NCBI RefSeq assembly: GCF_036983985.1
Contig: NZ_JALAHQ010000002.1
Location: 742,567-806,566, forward strand
DNA from: Alishewanella metallidurans
GTDB taxonomy: Bacteria; Pseudomonadota; Gammaproteobacteria; Enterobacterales; Alteromonadaceae
DNA: 64,000 nt
Direction: 5' to 3'
The notes under the pieces are model-generated. The model did not search any database, was not told where the DNA came from, and saw only the letters and a program-made list of their open reading frames with translations. Positions within the stretch are counted from its first letter, which is position 1. Each line of letters starts with the position of its first letter. This document shows positions 43,889-53,225 of the stretch, piece after piece. Made by a program: the position numbers and the translations under genes.

Positions 43889-46477
43889 TTAAGTAGCTTG
43901 GGGTTTATTACTCACAACAAACTTTTCACCGTTATGATCTAGTACTACTGTGCTGCCTGGAGGCACATCGCCTTGCAATAATGCCTGAGCTAACGGGTTT
44001 TCTAAATGTTGCTGAATTGCCCGTTTTAATGGCCGTGCACCATATAAAGGGTCAAAACCTATTTCCGCCAATTTATCTAGCGCTGCATCAGTAATACTGA
44101 AGTGATACTGACGCTCTGCCAAACGTTGCTCTAATCGCGCCAGCTGAATTTTCGCAATACTGTGTATTTGCTTACTATCCAGCGGATGAAATACCACGGT
44201 TTCATCTAAACGGTTTAAAAACTCTGGCCTGAACTGTTTAGACAATACCTCCATTAACATGTCTTTCATTTGATTATGGCTATATTCAAGATAGTGCTCT
44301 TGAATTAAATCAGAACCCAAGTTTGACGTCATAATAATTACGGTATTTTTAAAATCTACCGTACGGCCTTGACCATCAGTTAAGCGGCCATCGTCCAGTA
44401 CCTGTAGTAAAATATTAAACACATCTGGATGCGCTTTTTCTACTTCATCTAGCAGGATAACTGAATAGGGCTTACGCCTAACGGCTTCAGTTAAATAGCC
44501 ACCCTCTTCATAGCCCACGTAGCCTGGTGGGGCACCCACTAAGCGTGATACCGCATGCTTTTCCATAAACTCCGACATGTCGATACGCACCATGGCATCG
44601 GGGTTATCAAACAAAAAAGCAGCAAGTGTTTTGCTTAATTCGGTTTTACCCACCCCGGTTGGCCCTAAAAATAGGAACGAACCTATAGGTCTATTCGGGT
44701 CAGACAAACCCGCACGTGAGCGCCGTATAGCATGAGCCACCGCTGTTACCGCTTCATCTTGGCCTATTACTTTTTCGTGTAATACCTGCTCCATCCGCAG
44801 TAATTTATCGCGTTCGCCCTCTAGCATCTTACTTACTGGAATACCGGTAGCTTTAGACAACACGTCGGCTATTTCTTGCTCGGTTACTTTATTACGCAAT
44901 AACGGGTTTTCATGCATTTCGGCTTGTGACGCTAAATCGAGCTTTTTTTCTAGCTCAGGTATACGACCATATTGCAGCTCTGACATACGTTGTAAATCAC
45001 TGGCGCGGCGTGAAACTTCTAAATCTAACCGAGCCTGCTCTAACTCAGCTTTTATATGCTGCGTACCTTGTAAGGCAGCTTTCTCTGATACCCAAATTTC
45101 ATCTAGCTCGTTGTATTTAACTTCTAGCTCGCTAATTTGCTCCTGAATTATCTCACGCCGTTTTTTCGTGGCTTCATCGGTTTCTTTAGCCAGCGCGTTA
45201 TCTTCTAGCTTTAACTGAATAATACGTCGCTCTAAACGGTCAAGCTCTTCAGGCTTAGAATCCATTTGCATACGAATACTCGACGCCGCTTCGTCTATCA
45301 GATCGATAGCCTTATCAGGTAATTGCCGGTCTGAAATATAACGATGCGATAAGGTTGCTGCAGCAACAATTGCTGTATCAGTAATTTCTACTGCATGGTG
45401 TAACTCATAGCGCTCTTTTAAACCGCGCAATATAGCGATAGTGTCTTCAACGGTAGGTTCTTCTACCAATACCTTTTGAAAACGACGCTCTAAAGCGGCA
45501 TCCTTTTCAATGTATTTACGGTATTCATCAAGCGTAGTGGCGCCAAGGCAATGCAATTCACCGCGCGCTAATGCGGGTTTTAACATGTTGCCAGCATCCA
45601 TAGCTCCTTCGGCTTTACCAGCGCCGACCATGGTATGAATTTCATCAATAAATAAAATAACTTGGCCTTCTTCTTTGGCCAGTTCATTGAGTACCGCTTT
45701 TAAACGTTCTTCAAACTCGCCACGATATTTAGCGCCGGCTAGCAGAGATCCCATATCTAGCGATAATACCCGCTTGCCTTTTAAGCCCTCGGGAACTTCA
45801 TTGTTAATAATACGCTGTGCCAGCCCTTCGACTATGGCGGTTTTACCCACACCTGGCGCGCCAATTAGCACGGGGTTATTTTTGGTGCGCCGCTGCAACA
45901 CTTGAATACAGCGACGAATTTCTTCGTCACGACCAATAACAGGGTCTAATTTTCCTGCTTCTGCCCTTGCCGTTAAATCGATAGTGTACTTGGTTAGCGC
46001 TTGACGCGTATCTTCTGCATTGGCATCGTCAACCTTTTGTCCACCACGCATTTGCTCAACCGCTTGCTCTACGCTTTCTTTGCTTACGCCAATTAAACGT
46101 AAAATTTTGCCTAAATCCGATTTATCGTCCGTTGCTGCTAAGACAAATAATTCACTGGAAATAAATTGATCTTTACGCTTTTGCGCCAACTTGTCGCACT
46201 GTTGTAATAGCTGTGCGGTAGCTGACGATAGCTGTAAATTAGCGCCCTCACCTTCAACCCGTGGTAAGCGGTCAATAGCTTGGCTAACCTTAGAGCGTAA
46301 TTCATTAAAGTTAATGGCTAAGCGATTAAGCAATTCGCGCACCGTGCCGCCTTCTTGGTTAAGTAAGGCAAACATTAAATGTACAGGCTCAATAAATTGC
46401 TGATCACGACCCAACGCTAGCGATTGCGCATCGGCTATCGCTTCTTGAAACTTACTGGTGAATTTTTCTAGACGCAT
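43889..46477 (-). CDS. clpB: ClpB, protein disaggregase (Hsp100)
   Basis: Hexameric AAA+ chaperone that, with DnaK/DnaJ/GrpE, pulls polypeptides out of aggregates. 862 residues: N-terminal Clp repeat (1-145), first AAA+ with GAPGVGKT (about 205-212), the coiled-coil M domain (about 405-525), and second AAA+ with GPTGVGKT (about 605) and the pore GYVGYEEGG. There is an AGGAGG ribosome binding site just before ATG 46477 and a sigma-32-like promoter 37 bp upstream, so heat-shock control is expected. It lies downstream of pgeF on the same strand. Confidence 0.98.
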   Translation of the reverse strand: MRLEKFTSKFQEAIADAQSLALGRDQQFIEPVHLMFALLNQEGGTVRELLNRLAINFNELRSKVSQAIDRLPRVEGEGANLQLSSATAQLLQQCDKLAQKRKDQFISSELFVLAATDDKSDLGKILRLIGVSKESVEQAVEQMRGGQKVDDANAEDTRQALTKYTIDLTARAEAGKLDPVIGRDEEIRRCIQVLQRRTKNNPVLIGAPGVGKTAIVEGLAQRIINNEVPEGLKGKRVLSLDMGSLLAGAKYRGEFEERLKAVLNELAKEEGQVILFIDEIHTMVGAGKAEGAMDAGNMLKPALARGELHCLGATTLDEYRKYIEKDAALERRFQKVLVEEPTVEDTIAILRGLKERYELHHAVEITDTAIVAAATLSHRYISDRQLPDKAIDLIDEAASSIRMQMDSKPEELDRLERRIIQLKLEDNALAKETDEATKKRREIIQEQISELEVKYNELDEIWVSEKAALQGTQHIKAELEQARLDLEVSRRASDLQRMSELQYGRIPELEKKLDLASQAEMHENPLLRNKVTEQEIADVLSKATGIPVSKMLEGERDKLLRMEQVLHEKVIGQDEAVTAVAHAIRRSRAGLSDPNRPIGSFLFLGPTGVGKTELSKTLAAFLFDNPDAMVRIDMSEFMEKHAVSRLVGAPPGYVGYEEGGYLTEAVRRKPYSVILLDEVEKAHPDVFNILLQVLDDGRLTDGQGRTVDFKNTVIIMTSNLGSDLIQEHYLEYSHNQMKDMLMEVLSKQFRPEFLNRLDETVVFHPLDSKQIHSIAKIQLARLEQRLAERQYHFSITDAALDKLAEIGFDPLYGARPLKRAIQQHLENPLAQALLQGDVPPGSTVVLDHNGEKFVVSNKPQAT

Positions 46478-46513
46478 TTACGCCTCCTATAACCACAGTG
46501 CTGATGTGTTATA

Positions 46514-46542
46514 AGATTGGGTGTTGCTGGCGGAAATTCAAG
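46514..46542 (-). promoter_or_regulatory. Sigma-32-like heat-shock promoter of clpB
   Basis: On the - strand CTTGAA (46537-46542), a 15-bp spacer and CCCAATCT (46514-46521). This fits the CTTGAA...CCCCATnT heat-shock consensus with one deviation and gives a leader of about 30 nt containing the AGGAGG site. It supports heat-shock expression of clpB separate from pgeF. Confidence 0.7.
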
Positions 46543-46570
46543 CAGCTAAACGTCAAAAATTTGACTTGGA

Positions 46571-47311
46571 TCAGTCTAACCAAATCGAACTGGCCATACG
46601 GCCGGTTTGTCCGTCACGACGGTAAGAAAAAAATAGTGAGTTTTGTTGATGAGTGCAGTAATAGCCACCATATATTTGCCGAACACCGCGTTGTAACAAA
46701 CGCTGGCGCGCTAACAGATACAAATTAGCTAACCATTTACCATTAGCAGCCGGTTGAAACGCTAACTCTGCCTCTGTAGCTTGGGCAATAAAAGCAGCGC
46801 GTACTTCAACGCCAATTTCAAAAGCAGTAGGCCCAATTGCCGGCCCCAAGTACACCATAACTTCGGCTGGTTGGGCAAAATGCGCCAAGGTGTTTTCAAT
46901 AATGCCATTACACAAACCGCGCCAGCCAGCGTGCACTGCCGCAACACGGCTACCTGTGCTGTCACAGAGCAATATAGGTAAGCAATCGGCGGTCATTACT
47001 GTGCTAACCACGCCTTTAGCACTAGTTATGCTAGCATCGGCGGTAATAATAGAATTATTCTGCGCCAACAACTCTACTACTTCAGTGCCATGCACCTGAT
47101 TTAACCACACCGGTGCTGATGGCATTTGTGCTAATTGCTGGTAACGCAAGCGGTTTTCCAGCACATGCTCGGCGTTATCAGCCACATGCTCGCCTAGGTT
47201 AAGGCTGGCATAAACGCCCTCGGAGCAACCGCCTTGGCGTGTGCTGCAAACCGCATGCACATTTTTCGGTGCTGGCCAGTTGGGTTTAAGTAATAACGTA
47301 TTAGCTGACAT
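46571..47311 (-). CDS. pgeF: PgeF/YfiH, multicopper-oxidase-like (DUF152) family protein
   Basis: 246-residue cytoplasmic protein of the YfiH family, implicated in peptidoglycan composition (removal of wrongly incorporated L-Ser) and, for relatives, purine nucleoside phosphorolysis. Metal-site residues appear in TADCLPILLCD and VAAVHAGWRGL, with the earlier His in LNQVHGTEVV. It overlaps the usual order rluD-pgeF-clpB, with 6 bp from rluD, so rluD and pgeF are likely one transcript. Confidence 0.95.
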   Translation of the reverse strand: MSANTLLLKPNWPAPKNVHAVCSTRQGGCSEGVYASLNLGEHVADNAEHVLENRLRYQQLAQMPSAPVWLNQVHGTEVVELLAQNNSIITADASITSAKGVVSTVMTADCLPILLCDSTGSRVAAVHAGWRGLCNGIIENTLAHFAQPAEVMVYLGPAIGPTAFEIGVEVRAAFIAQATEAELAFQPAANGKWLANLYLLARQRLLQRGVRQIYGGYYCTHQQNSLFFSYRRDGQTGRMASSIWLD

Positions 47312-47317
47312 TTTCGA

Positions 47318-48292
47318 TTAAACGTAATCTAAGCCATGCTCAACCGTATCAGCTCTAAGCGCCGCATTTAACTGCACCATGTCATCAGGTAACGGTGCAT
47401 GCCACTCTAAAATTTCTAAGGTTATCGGGTGGGCTAAACGCAACATTACCGCGTGTAGCGCTTGACGTTTAAAGCCACGCAATACCGTTAGCAAATGCTC
47501 ATCAGCTTTGCGCGGAGGTCTTGGCCGGCCAGCATACACCGGGTCGCCAACTAGCGGGTGATTAGCAAACGTCATATGCACACGAATTTGGTGAGTACGA
47601 CCAGTTTCTAAACGTAAACGTAAACGCGTATGGGCGCGGTATTTTTCCATGACACGAAAATGCGTGGTAGCTGGTTTACCCGACTGAGTAACCGCCATAT
47701 GTGTACGCTTAGTGGCATGACGGCCTATAGGCTCATCTATTGTGCCGCCTCCGGTCATGCTGCCATGACAAACAGCTTCGTATTCACGCGTTATTTCGCG
47801 CGCCTGCATGGCTTCAACCAAATGGGTTTGTGCTGGTATCGTTTTCGCAATAACCATTAAACCGGTGGTATCTTTATCTAAGCGATGCACAATACCCGCA
47901 CGAGGCACTTCGGCAATACTAGGGCAATGGTGTAATAGCGCGTTTAACAAGGTGCCATCGGCGTTACCCGCTCCAGGATGCACGACCAAACCCGCCGGTT
48001 TATTAATCACCATGATGTGTTCATCTTCAAACACAATATTTAGCTCAATAGGTTCTGCTTCAAAGCGCACTTCGTCTGGGATCTCTGCCAGAATGTCAAT
48101 TTGCTCACCGCCAAGCACTTTTTCCCGTGGTTTATTATGCAATACGCCATCAACCTGCACGGCATCGGCTAAAATCCACTCTTTTATTCGTGAACGCGAA
48201 TAATCGGGGAACATTTCGGCCAGAACCTGATCTAAGCGTTTACCAAAAAGATGGTCTGGTACAATTTCTGAAAGTTTTAGCTGTTTTGTCAT
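47318..48292 (-). CDS. rluD: RluD, 23S rRNA pseudouridine synthase
   Basis: Makes pseudouridines 1911, 1915 and 1917 in helix 69 of 23S rRNA. 324 residues from ATG 48292 (E. coli 326). An N-terminal S4 RNA-binding domain (about 15-75, FGKRLDQVLAEMFPDYSRSRI) precedes the catalytic domain, with Asp139 in HRLDKDTTG at the same position as in E. coli. The frame is open to 48346, but the family N-terminus fits 48292. It lies 6 bp upstream of pgeF and divergent from bamD, a conserved arrangement. Confidence 0.97.
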   Translation of the reverse strand: MTKQLKLSEIVPDHLFGKRLDQVLAEMFPDYSRSRIKEWILADAVQVDGVLHNKPREKVLGGEQIDILAEIPDEVRFEAEPIELNIVFEDEHIMVINKPAGLVVHPGAGNADGTLLNALLHHCPSIAEVPRAGIVHRLDKDTTGLMVIAKTIPAQTHLVEAMQAREITREYEAVCHGSMTGGGTIDEPIGRHATKRTHMAVTQSGKPATTHFRVMEKYRAHTRLRLRLETGRTHQIRVHMTFANHPLVGDPVYAGRPRPPRKADEHLLTVLRGFKRQALHAVMLRLAHPITLEILEWHAPLPDDMVQLNAALRADTVEHGLDYV

Positions 48293-48415
48293 AACGGAAG
48301 CAGTTATCCTGTGTGCAACCCCGGCAGGTCTGGGGTAAAATCGCAATAAGGTGTATTTTAGCGATTTTACGTCAGACTAGACAGCCATTTAGCTCAAGTA
48401 GTAACGGATTTTTAA

Positions 48416-49162
48416 ATGAAAGTGAATTTTTTAGTGATTTTTCTGCTAGCAATGACATTAACTGCCTGTGCTGGTAAACCAAAAGACGACCCAAATGCTA
48501 TTCAAACAGCGCAAACCATGTACCAGCAAGCCAAAGAGGTGCTGGATAATGGGTTATATAACCGCGCCATTGACTTGCTAACGACGGTAGAAAGTCGTTA
48601 TCCATTTGGCCCATTAGCGCGCCAAGTGCAACTCGATTTAATTTACGCCCATTACAAAGTGGGTAATACACCAAAAGCTCTGGCCGGTATCGACCGTTTT
48701 ATTCGGCTTAACCCGAATCACCCTGAGTTAGATTATGTATATTACATGCGCGGTTTAAGTAACCTGCAGGCGGATGAAAATGCGCTGCACAATATCGTAG
48801 GTATTGACCGTGCAGATAGAGACCTTGCCAGCACCCGCCAAGCATTTGATGATTTTAAAACGATGCTAACCAGCTTTCCGCAAAGTAAATATGCGCCAGA
48901 AGCAAAAAAACGCATGTTAAGTATTAAAGATACTCTAGCACGCCATGAATTAATTATTGCTGACTACTATATGCGTCGCGGTGCTTATTTAGCCGCAGCA
49001 AATCGCGGTAAGTATATTGTAGAATTTTATCGCGACTCACCAATGGTAGAGCAAGCGTTAGAAATTATGGTTGAAAGCTACGACAAGCTGGGTTTAGCGA
49101 AACTAAAAGATGATACTTATCAAGTGTTAAAGCTTAATTTCCCGCGAAACAGTAAGTTTTAA
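48416..49162 (+). CDS. bamD: BamD, outer membrane protein assembly lipoprotein
   Basis: Essential lipoprotein of the BAM complex that inserts beta-barrel proteins in the outer membrane. 248 residues: signal peptide with lipobox LTAC, Cys18, then five TPR-like helical hairpins (AQTMYQQAKEVLDNGLYNRAI; LTTVESRYPFGPLARQVQLDL; FIRLNPNHPELDYVYYMRGL; MLTSFPQSKYAPEAKKRML). It is divergent from rluD, as in E. coli, and ends in a long bidirectional terminator. Confidence 0.97.
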   Translation: MKVNFLVIFLLAMTLTACAGKPKDDPNAIQTAQTMYQQAKEVLDNGLYNRAIDLLTTVESRYPFGPLARQVQLDLIYAHYKVGNTPKALAGIDRFIRLNPNHPELDYVYYMRGLSNLQADENALHNIVGIDRADRDLASTRQAFDDFKTMLTSFPQSKYAPEAKKRMLSIKDTLARHELIIADYYMRRGAYLAAANRGKYIVEFYRDSPMVEQALEIMVESYDKLGLAKLKDDTYQVLKLNFPRNSKF

Positions 49163-49172
49163 TACCGATATT

Positions 49173-49217
49173 AAAGAACCGCTTTAATTTTGTTACGACG
49201 AATTAAAGCGGTTCTTT
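49173..49217. terminator. Bidirectional terminator between bamD and radA
   Basis: A 17-bp perfect inverted repeat, AAAGAACCGCTTTAATT (49173-49189) with its complement (49201-49217), between convergent genes. Confidence 0.9.
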
Positions 49218-49220
49218 AGC

Positions 49221-50582
49221 TTAAATTGCTTCTAGTGCTTCTGACAATTTTGTTACCGCAATAACTTCCATGCCGGCAATTGGCTCTTTCGGGCAATTAG
49301 CCGCGGGCACTATGGCACGTTTAAAACCATGCTTAGCCGCCTCACGCAAACGTTCTTGCCCGCTTGGCACTGGGCGAATTTCACCGGCTAGGCCTACTTC
49401 ACCAAACACGACTAAATCGTTGGGCAAGGGTTTATCACGAAAACTAGATACTAGTGCTAATAATGTCGCTAAATCGGCGCTGGTTTCGTTTACCTTAACC
49501 CCACCTACCACGTTGACAAATACATCTTGATCAGCCATTTGAATGCCCGCATGGCGGTGCATTACCGCAAGTAGCATCGAAATTCTATTTTGCTCCATAC
49601 CTAGGGTAACGCGGCGTGGGTTATTCAATGGCGAATGGTCTACCAAACCTTGAATTTCAACTAATAGCGGGCGAGTACCTTCCCATAACACCATGACAAT
49701 GCTGCCAGATTGATCTTCTTTACCACGCGTTAAGAATATTGCTGACGGATTTTTAACTTCTTTCATACCGTGCTCAGTCATGGCAAATACGCCCAACTCG
49801 TTAATCGCACCAAAACGATTTTTAGTACCACGCAAAGTACGATAACGGTTATCACTGTCGCCATCTAGCATTACCGAGCAATCGATGCAGTGTTCTAGCA
49901 CCTTGGGGCCAGCTAACGAACCATCTTTTGTTACATGCCCGACCATAATAATGGCGATATTATGTTGTTTAGCAAAACGGGTTAAATACGCCGCACTTTC
50001 ACGTACTTGCGACACACTACCAGGTGCTGATTGAATGTCAGCTAATTGCATTACCTGAATAGAGTCAATGACCATAATGCGTGGTTTTTCTTGCTCAGCC
50101 AAATGACAAATGGTTTCAATGTTGGTTTCTGCCAACATATTTACGTTAGCCGTGGGTAGTTTCAGCCGCTTAGCACGCATAGCCACTTGCTGAAGTGATT
50201 CTTCACCAGTGACATAGAGCACGCCGCCAGCACCGGCTAAACCACACATAATTTGTAACAGTAAGGTACTTTTACCCGCACCTGGATGGCCACCAATTAA
50301 AATGGCCGAACCAGGTACAATACCGCCACCGAGCACGCGGTCGAACTCCGCAAAACCACTGCTAAAACGCGGCACAGCTTGTAAATCAACCTGATCTAGC
50401 GGAATAACTTTTGCTACCGTTGCACCAGCATACCCTGTGCTTCTGTTTGATTTGGTACTGTTAGTACCTAAGCGCACTTCACTTACCGTATTCCAAGCAC
50501 CGCACTCGGTGCACTGCCCCTGCCAGCGCATAAAATCTGCACCGCAGTCGGTACAAACATAAGCCGTTTTAACTTTTGCCAT
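49221..50582 (-). CDS. radA: RadA, DNA branch-migration/repair ATPase
   Basis: RecA-like protein that processes recombination intermediates. 453 residues: N-terminal zinc finger with two CxxC pairs (CTDCGADF, CTECGAWN), Walker A GHPGAGKST (about 95-103), the RadA-specific KNRFGA motif (about 252) and a C-terminal Lon-protease-like domain (from about 290, FVNVVGGVKVNETSADLATL) without the proteolytic pair. In E. coli it is next to serB; here serB lies 3.5 kb away, separated by a PilZ and a hydrolase gene. Confidence 0.97.
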   Translation of the reverse strand: MAKVKTAYVCTDCGADFMRWQGQCTECGAWNTVSEVRLGTNSTKSNRSTGYAGATVAKVIPLDQVDLQAVPRFSSGFAEFDRVLGGGIVPGSAILIGGHPGAGKSTLLLQIMCGLAGAGGVLYVTGEESLQQVAMRAKRLKLPTANVNMLAETNIETICHLAEQEKPRIMVIDSIQVMQLADIQSAPGSVSQVRESAAYLTRFAKQHNIAIIMVGHVTKDGSLAGPKVLEHCIDCSVMLDGDSDNRYRTLRGTKNRFGAINELGVFAMTEHGMKEVKNPSAIFLTRGKEDQSGSIVMVLWEGTRPLLVEIQGLVDHSPLNNPRRVTLGMEQNRISMLLAVMHRHAGIQMADQDVFVNVVGGVKVNETSADLATLLALVSSFRDKPLPNDLVVFGEVGLAGEIRPVPSGQERLREAAKHGFKRAIVPAANCPKEPIAGMEVIAVTKLSEALEAI

Positions 50583-50702
50583 AATTTATTTTCTCAAACT
50601 AAATGAAAGGCATGGATATTGCTTTTCAATTTGTAACAACGTAGCGTACTACGGATTATAACCCTAAGATGCCAGCATTTTGGCATTTAACCTGACTGAA
50701 TT

Positions 50703-53225
50703 ATGACGGCAACCGATTTACAACAATATATTGGCGTAATTGACCGCATGAAAAGTTTGCTCAACTCAGCAGACTTCGATCAGGTATTCAGCTTATTAAC
50801 GTCAGATTTACCAAAGTCGAAACAGTTTCTGTTAAAAATGGAACTGAAGCGCATGGCCCAGCCATGCAATTATTATATTGATTTACGCGGTCACGTTGAT
50901 GCGGATGTTAAACCCTATGACTATATGGGTAAAACACACTATATGGACGACAACGCGGTTAAAATATTTGAAACCGGTCTTAAACAATACGGCAGTTTTA
51001 CGCTGGGTTTATATGAAGAAGTACTGAATACCGAAAATAACTTTCGGGTTATGCACCGCAAGCAAACCGAAGAGCGTGTACGCAACGCGTTAGAAGGCGA
51101 TGTTGACAATATAGATAGCGATTCAGACCCAGACTCCGAAATACCCGCACTCTATGCCAAGTTAATTAATTTTGGTCAGCACACGGCCCGCCGTGATGAA
51201 CGCATGCACTTTAGTATTGATGTTGCACTAGAGATCAACGAACAACGTATTTCAGCAAGCACCAGCGACTTATCGGTATCTGGCTGTAAACTAAAGTTAC
51301 AACAGCCAGTTAAGGCTGATATTGGCCAGCTGGTAAAGTTACATTTTACCGCGTTAGAACAAGAATTTGTGTTAGGTTTAGCCGATGGCGTATTGTATAA
51401 AACTATTGATATTGAACAGCAAGCTACAAATAGTTACTGGCGTTTAGAGCGCCAGCAAAGTGAAAACGAAGTACAATTTGCTGAGTTTTTAAAACGCTTT
51501 ATTAGCGGTAATAAACGGCGCTATAAGGTTAACTTAGACCACGTTAGCCAAAGCTTGCTCAGTAAAGGCTACGAACAGTTTTATGTACCTCGCACCAGTA
51601 GTTTGCCGGTATTTATCGCCGTTAAAAATGGCCATCCAGCACCTTTTTGTGCCCTGACAACAGAATATAACAAACCGGTTTGGCAGTACTTTCTTGACGA
51701 GCAACATCAAGCGGTGTTTATCAGTATTCTGAATGTTAAACGGCTTAAAACCTTGTTACAAAAAACATCTGTAGAAATGTCGACCATCTTATACAGCTTT
51801 ACGCATGCGGTTCAGGGCAAACTGTTTTTCTATTCTGCAACCAGTGAAGAGCTAGCTGAGTCTGAACAGTTAAAAGAATTATTTCTTGGTTTTGGTGCCA
51901 GCAAACCCAGTTGGCGTGTGTTCCATCTTAACTTACAACGCACCCGCGCAGCGCTAGCAGAAATACCAGTTACTATTCCGGAACAAAGCTCAGTTAAGAC
52001 GCCCGCGCCGTTAAGTAACTTGATAAAACAGTTTATTCAAGATGTGCGCTACATTGTTAGCCTAAGCGATATAACGGGTAACGAAAATACATTTTGGTAC
52101 CAAAGTTATCCGGTAGATCAGCAACAGCTAAAACTATTAGCACAATTTGGCCATAAGAAATTACTTAATCAACCGCCGTGCGAAGCTGTGGCGGTGCAAT
52201 ATGTAAACTTGCGCTCAGAATCACGTTATTTATACAAAACGGCGGTAACAGTAGCTGAACGCGATAGCCCTTTGGCATTTAGCGGTCACAGTCGTGATTT
52301 TTCGTCTAAAGGGTTGCAGCTCGAAACCACCTTGCCGGTGCGGTATAAAAAAGGTGATGTCTTACTATTAAGCCTGCCCGATATGCAAAAAATCAGCAAT
52401 AAATATGCATTGAGTGCATTACCTTACGAAGTAATGGCCGTAAGTAAAAGCCGCACTATTATGAATTTACGCGCGATTGAAGGCAGTGAGCCTCATACGG
52501 GAAGATTGTTTTTTCAACAGCTGATTCAAAATAATCGCGCTAAATTAACCTTAGCCGAAGAAAGCCCTAAATATCCTGGTCTAGCTTTAGCCCTGCGCAA
52601 CCTATACATGAATGCGCACAGCCATTTTACACTTTACGTGCATCGCAAGGGCCTTCGTTACGAAATTAGTACCCTCGCTAAAGGCAGCCAAGGTAATAGC
52701 TTGCACCAATTACTTAGTATTTATAGTAATGATCCGCAGCAATTAGATTTGGCGTTAATTCTACAAAATAACGCAATTAGCCTACACTTTGCACAACAAC
52801 TAAAACAAATGAAGCGCTTTGATGCTCCTCGTGCTTTTGAGCTATTTATTGTTGTTGACCGCACATCTGCCATGCCCACGCTAGAATGCCGCTACGATTA
52901 TGAGTTTATCTCCGAGCAAGCTAAACAACAGTTTGTGTTAACGGCTTTACAAAATAGCATTTTGTTTTGTTATAAAATGCTGTTGTCGCGTACCGGCCGA
53001 CCCGATACTGAATTTATCGCGCCAGAGCTTACTTACATCAGCACTTACGCTATTCATAAGGCCAAGCAGCTAGAAGAAGAATTGTGGAGTGTCGCGGGGG
53101 TAATAGATGTTATAGATATTTCTGCCGAAATACCTTGGCGCTTCGGTGCATCAACTGAGCAAAGCCAGCAACAAAACGCAAAGCAGCAGGCATTACTAGC
53201 TCAATTGCAGCAGCCAGTCACGTAG
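50703..53225 (+). CDS. Large protein with two PilZ domains
   Basis: 840-residue soluble protein with two PilZ-type c-di-GMP-binding sites. Site 1: RRDER (163-167) followed by DLSVSG. Site 2: RSESR (504-508) followed by DFSSKG (about 531-536). Both RxxxR and D-x-S-x-x-G motifs are complete. The stretches between (250-480) and after (610-830) have no recognisable domain but contain several hydrophobic beta-like segments and Leu/Gln-rich helices; a further basic motif (GNKRRYKVNL) at about 270 resembles a degenerate third copy. Similar large PilZ proteins are found near serB in related marine gammaproteobacteria. Its last 30 bp overlap the convergent hydrolase gene. Confidence 0.88.
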   Translation: MTATDLQQYIGVIDRMKSLLNSADFDQVFSLLTSDLPKSKQFLLKMELKRMAQPCNYYIDLRGHVDADVKPYDYMGKTHYMDDNAVKIFETGLKQYGSFTLGLYEEVLNTENNFRVMHRKQTEERVRNALEGDVDNIDSDSDPDSEIPALYAKLINFGQHTARRDERMHFSIDVALEINEQRISASTSDLSVSGCKLKLQQPVKADIGQLVKLHFTALEQEFVLGLADGVLYKTIDIEQQATNSYWRLERQQSENEVQFAEFLKRFISGNKRRYKVNLDHVSQSLLSKGYEQFYVPRTSSLPVFIAVKNGHPAPFCALTTEYNKPVWQYFLDEQHQAVFISILNVKRLKTLLQKTSVEMSTILYSFTHAVQGKLFFYSATSEELAESEQLKELFLGFGASKPSWRVFHLNLQRTRAALAEIPVTIPEQSSVKTPAPLSNLIKQFIQDVRYIVSLSDITGNENTFWYQSYPVDQQQLKLLAQFGHKKLLNQPPCEAVAVQYVNLRSESRYLYKTAVTVAERDSPLAFSGHSRDFSSKGLQLETTLPVRYKKGDVLLLSLPDMQKISNKYALSALPYEVMAVSKSRTIMNLRAIEGSEPHTGRLFFQQLIQNNRAKLTLAEESPKYPGLALALRNLYMNAHSHFTLYVHRKGLRYEISTLAKGSQGNSLHQLLSIYSNDPQQLDLALILQNNAISLHFAQQLKQMKRFDAPRAFELFIVVDRTSAMPTLECRYDYEFISEQAKQQFVLTALQNSILFCYKMLLSRTGRPDTEFIAPELTYISTYAIHKAKQLEEELWSVAGVIDVIDISAEIPWRFGASTEQSQQQNAKQQALLAQLQQPVT

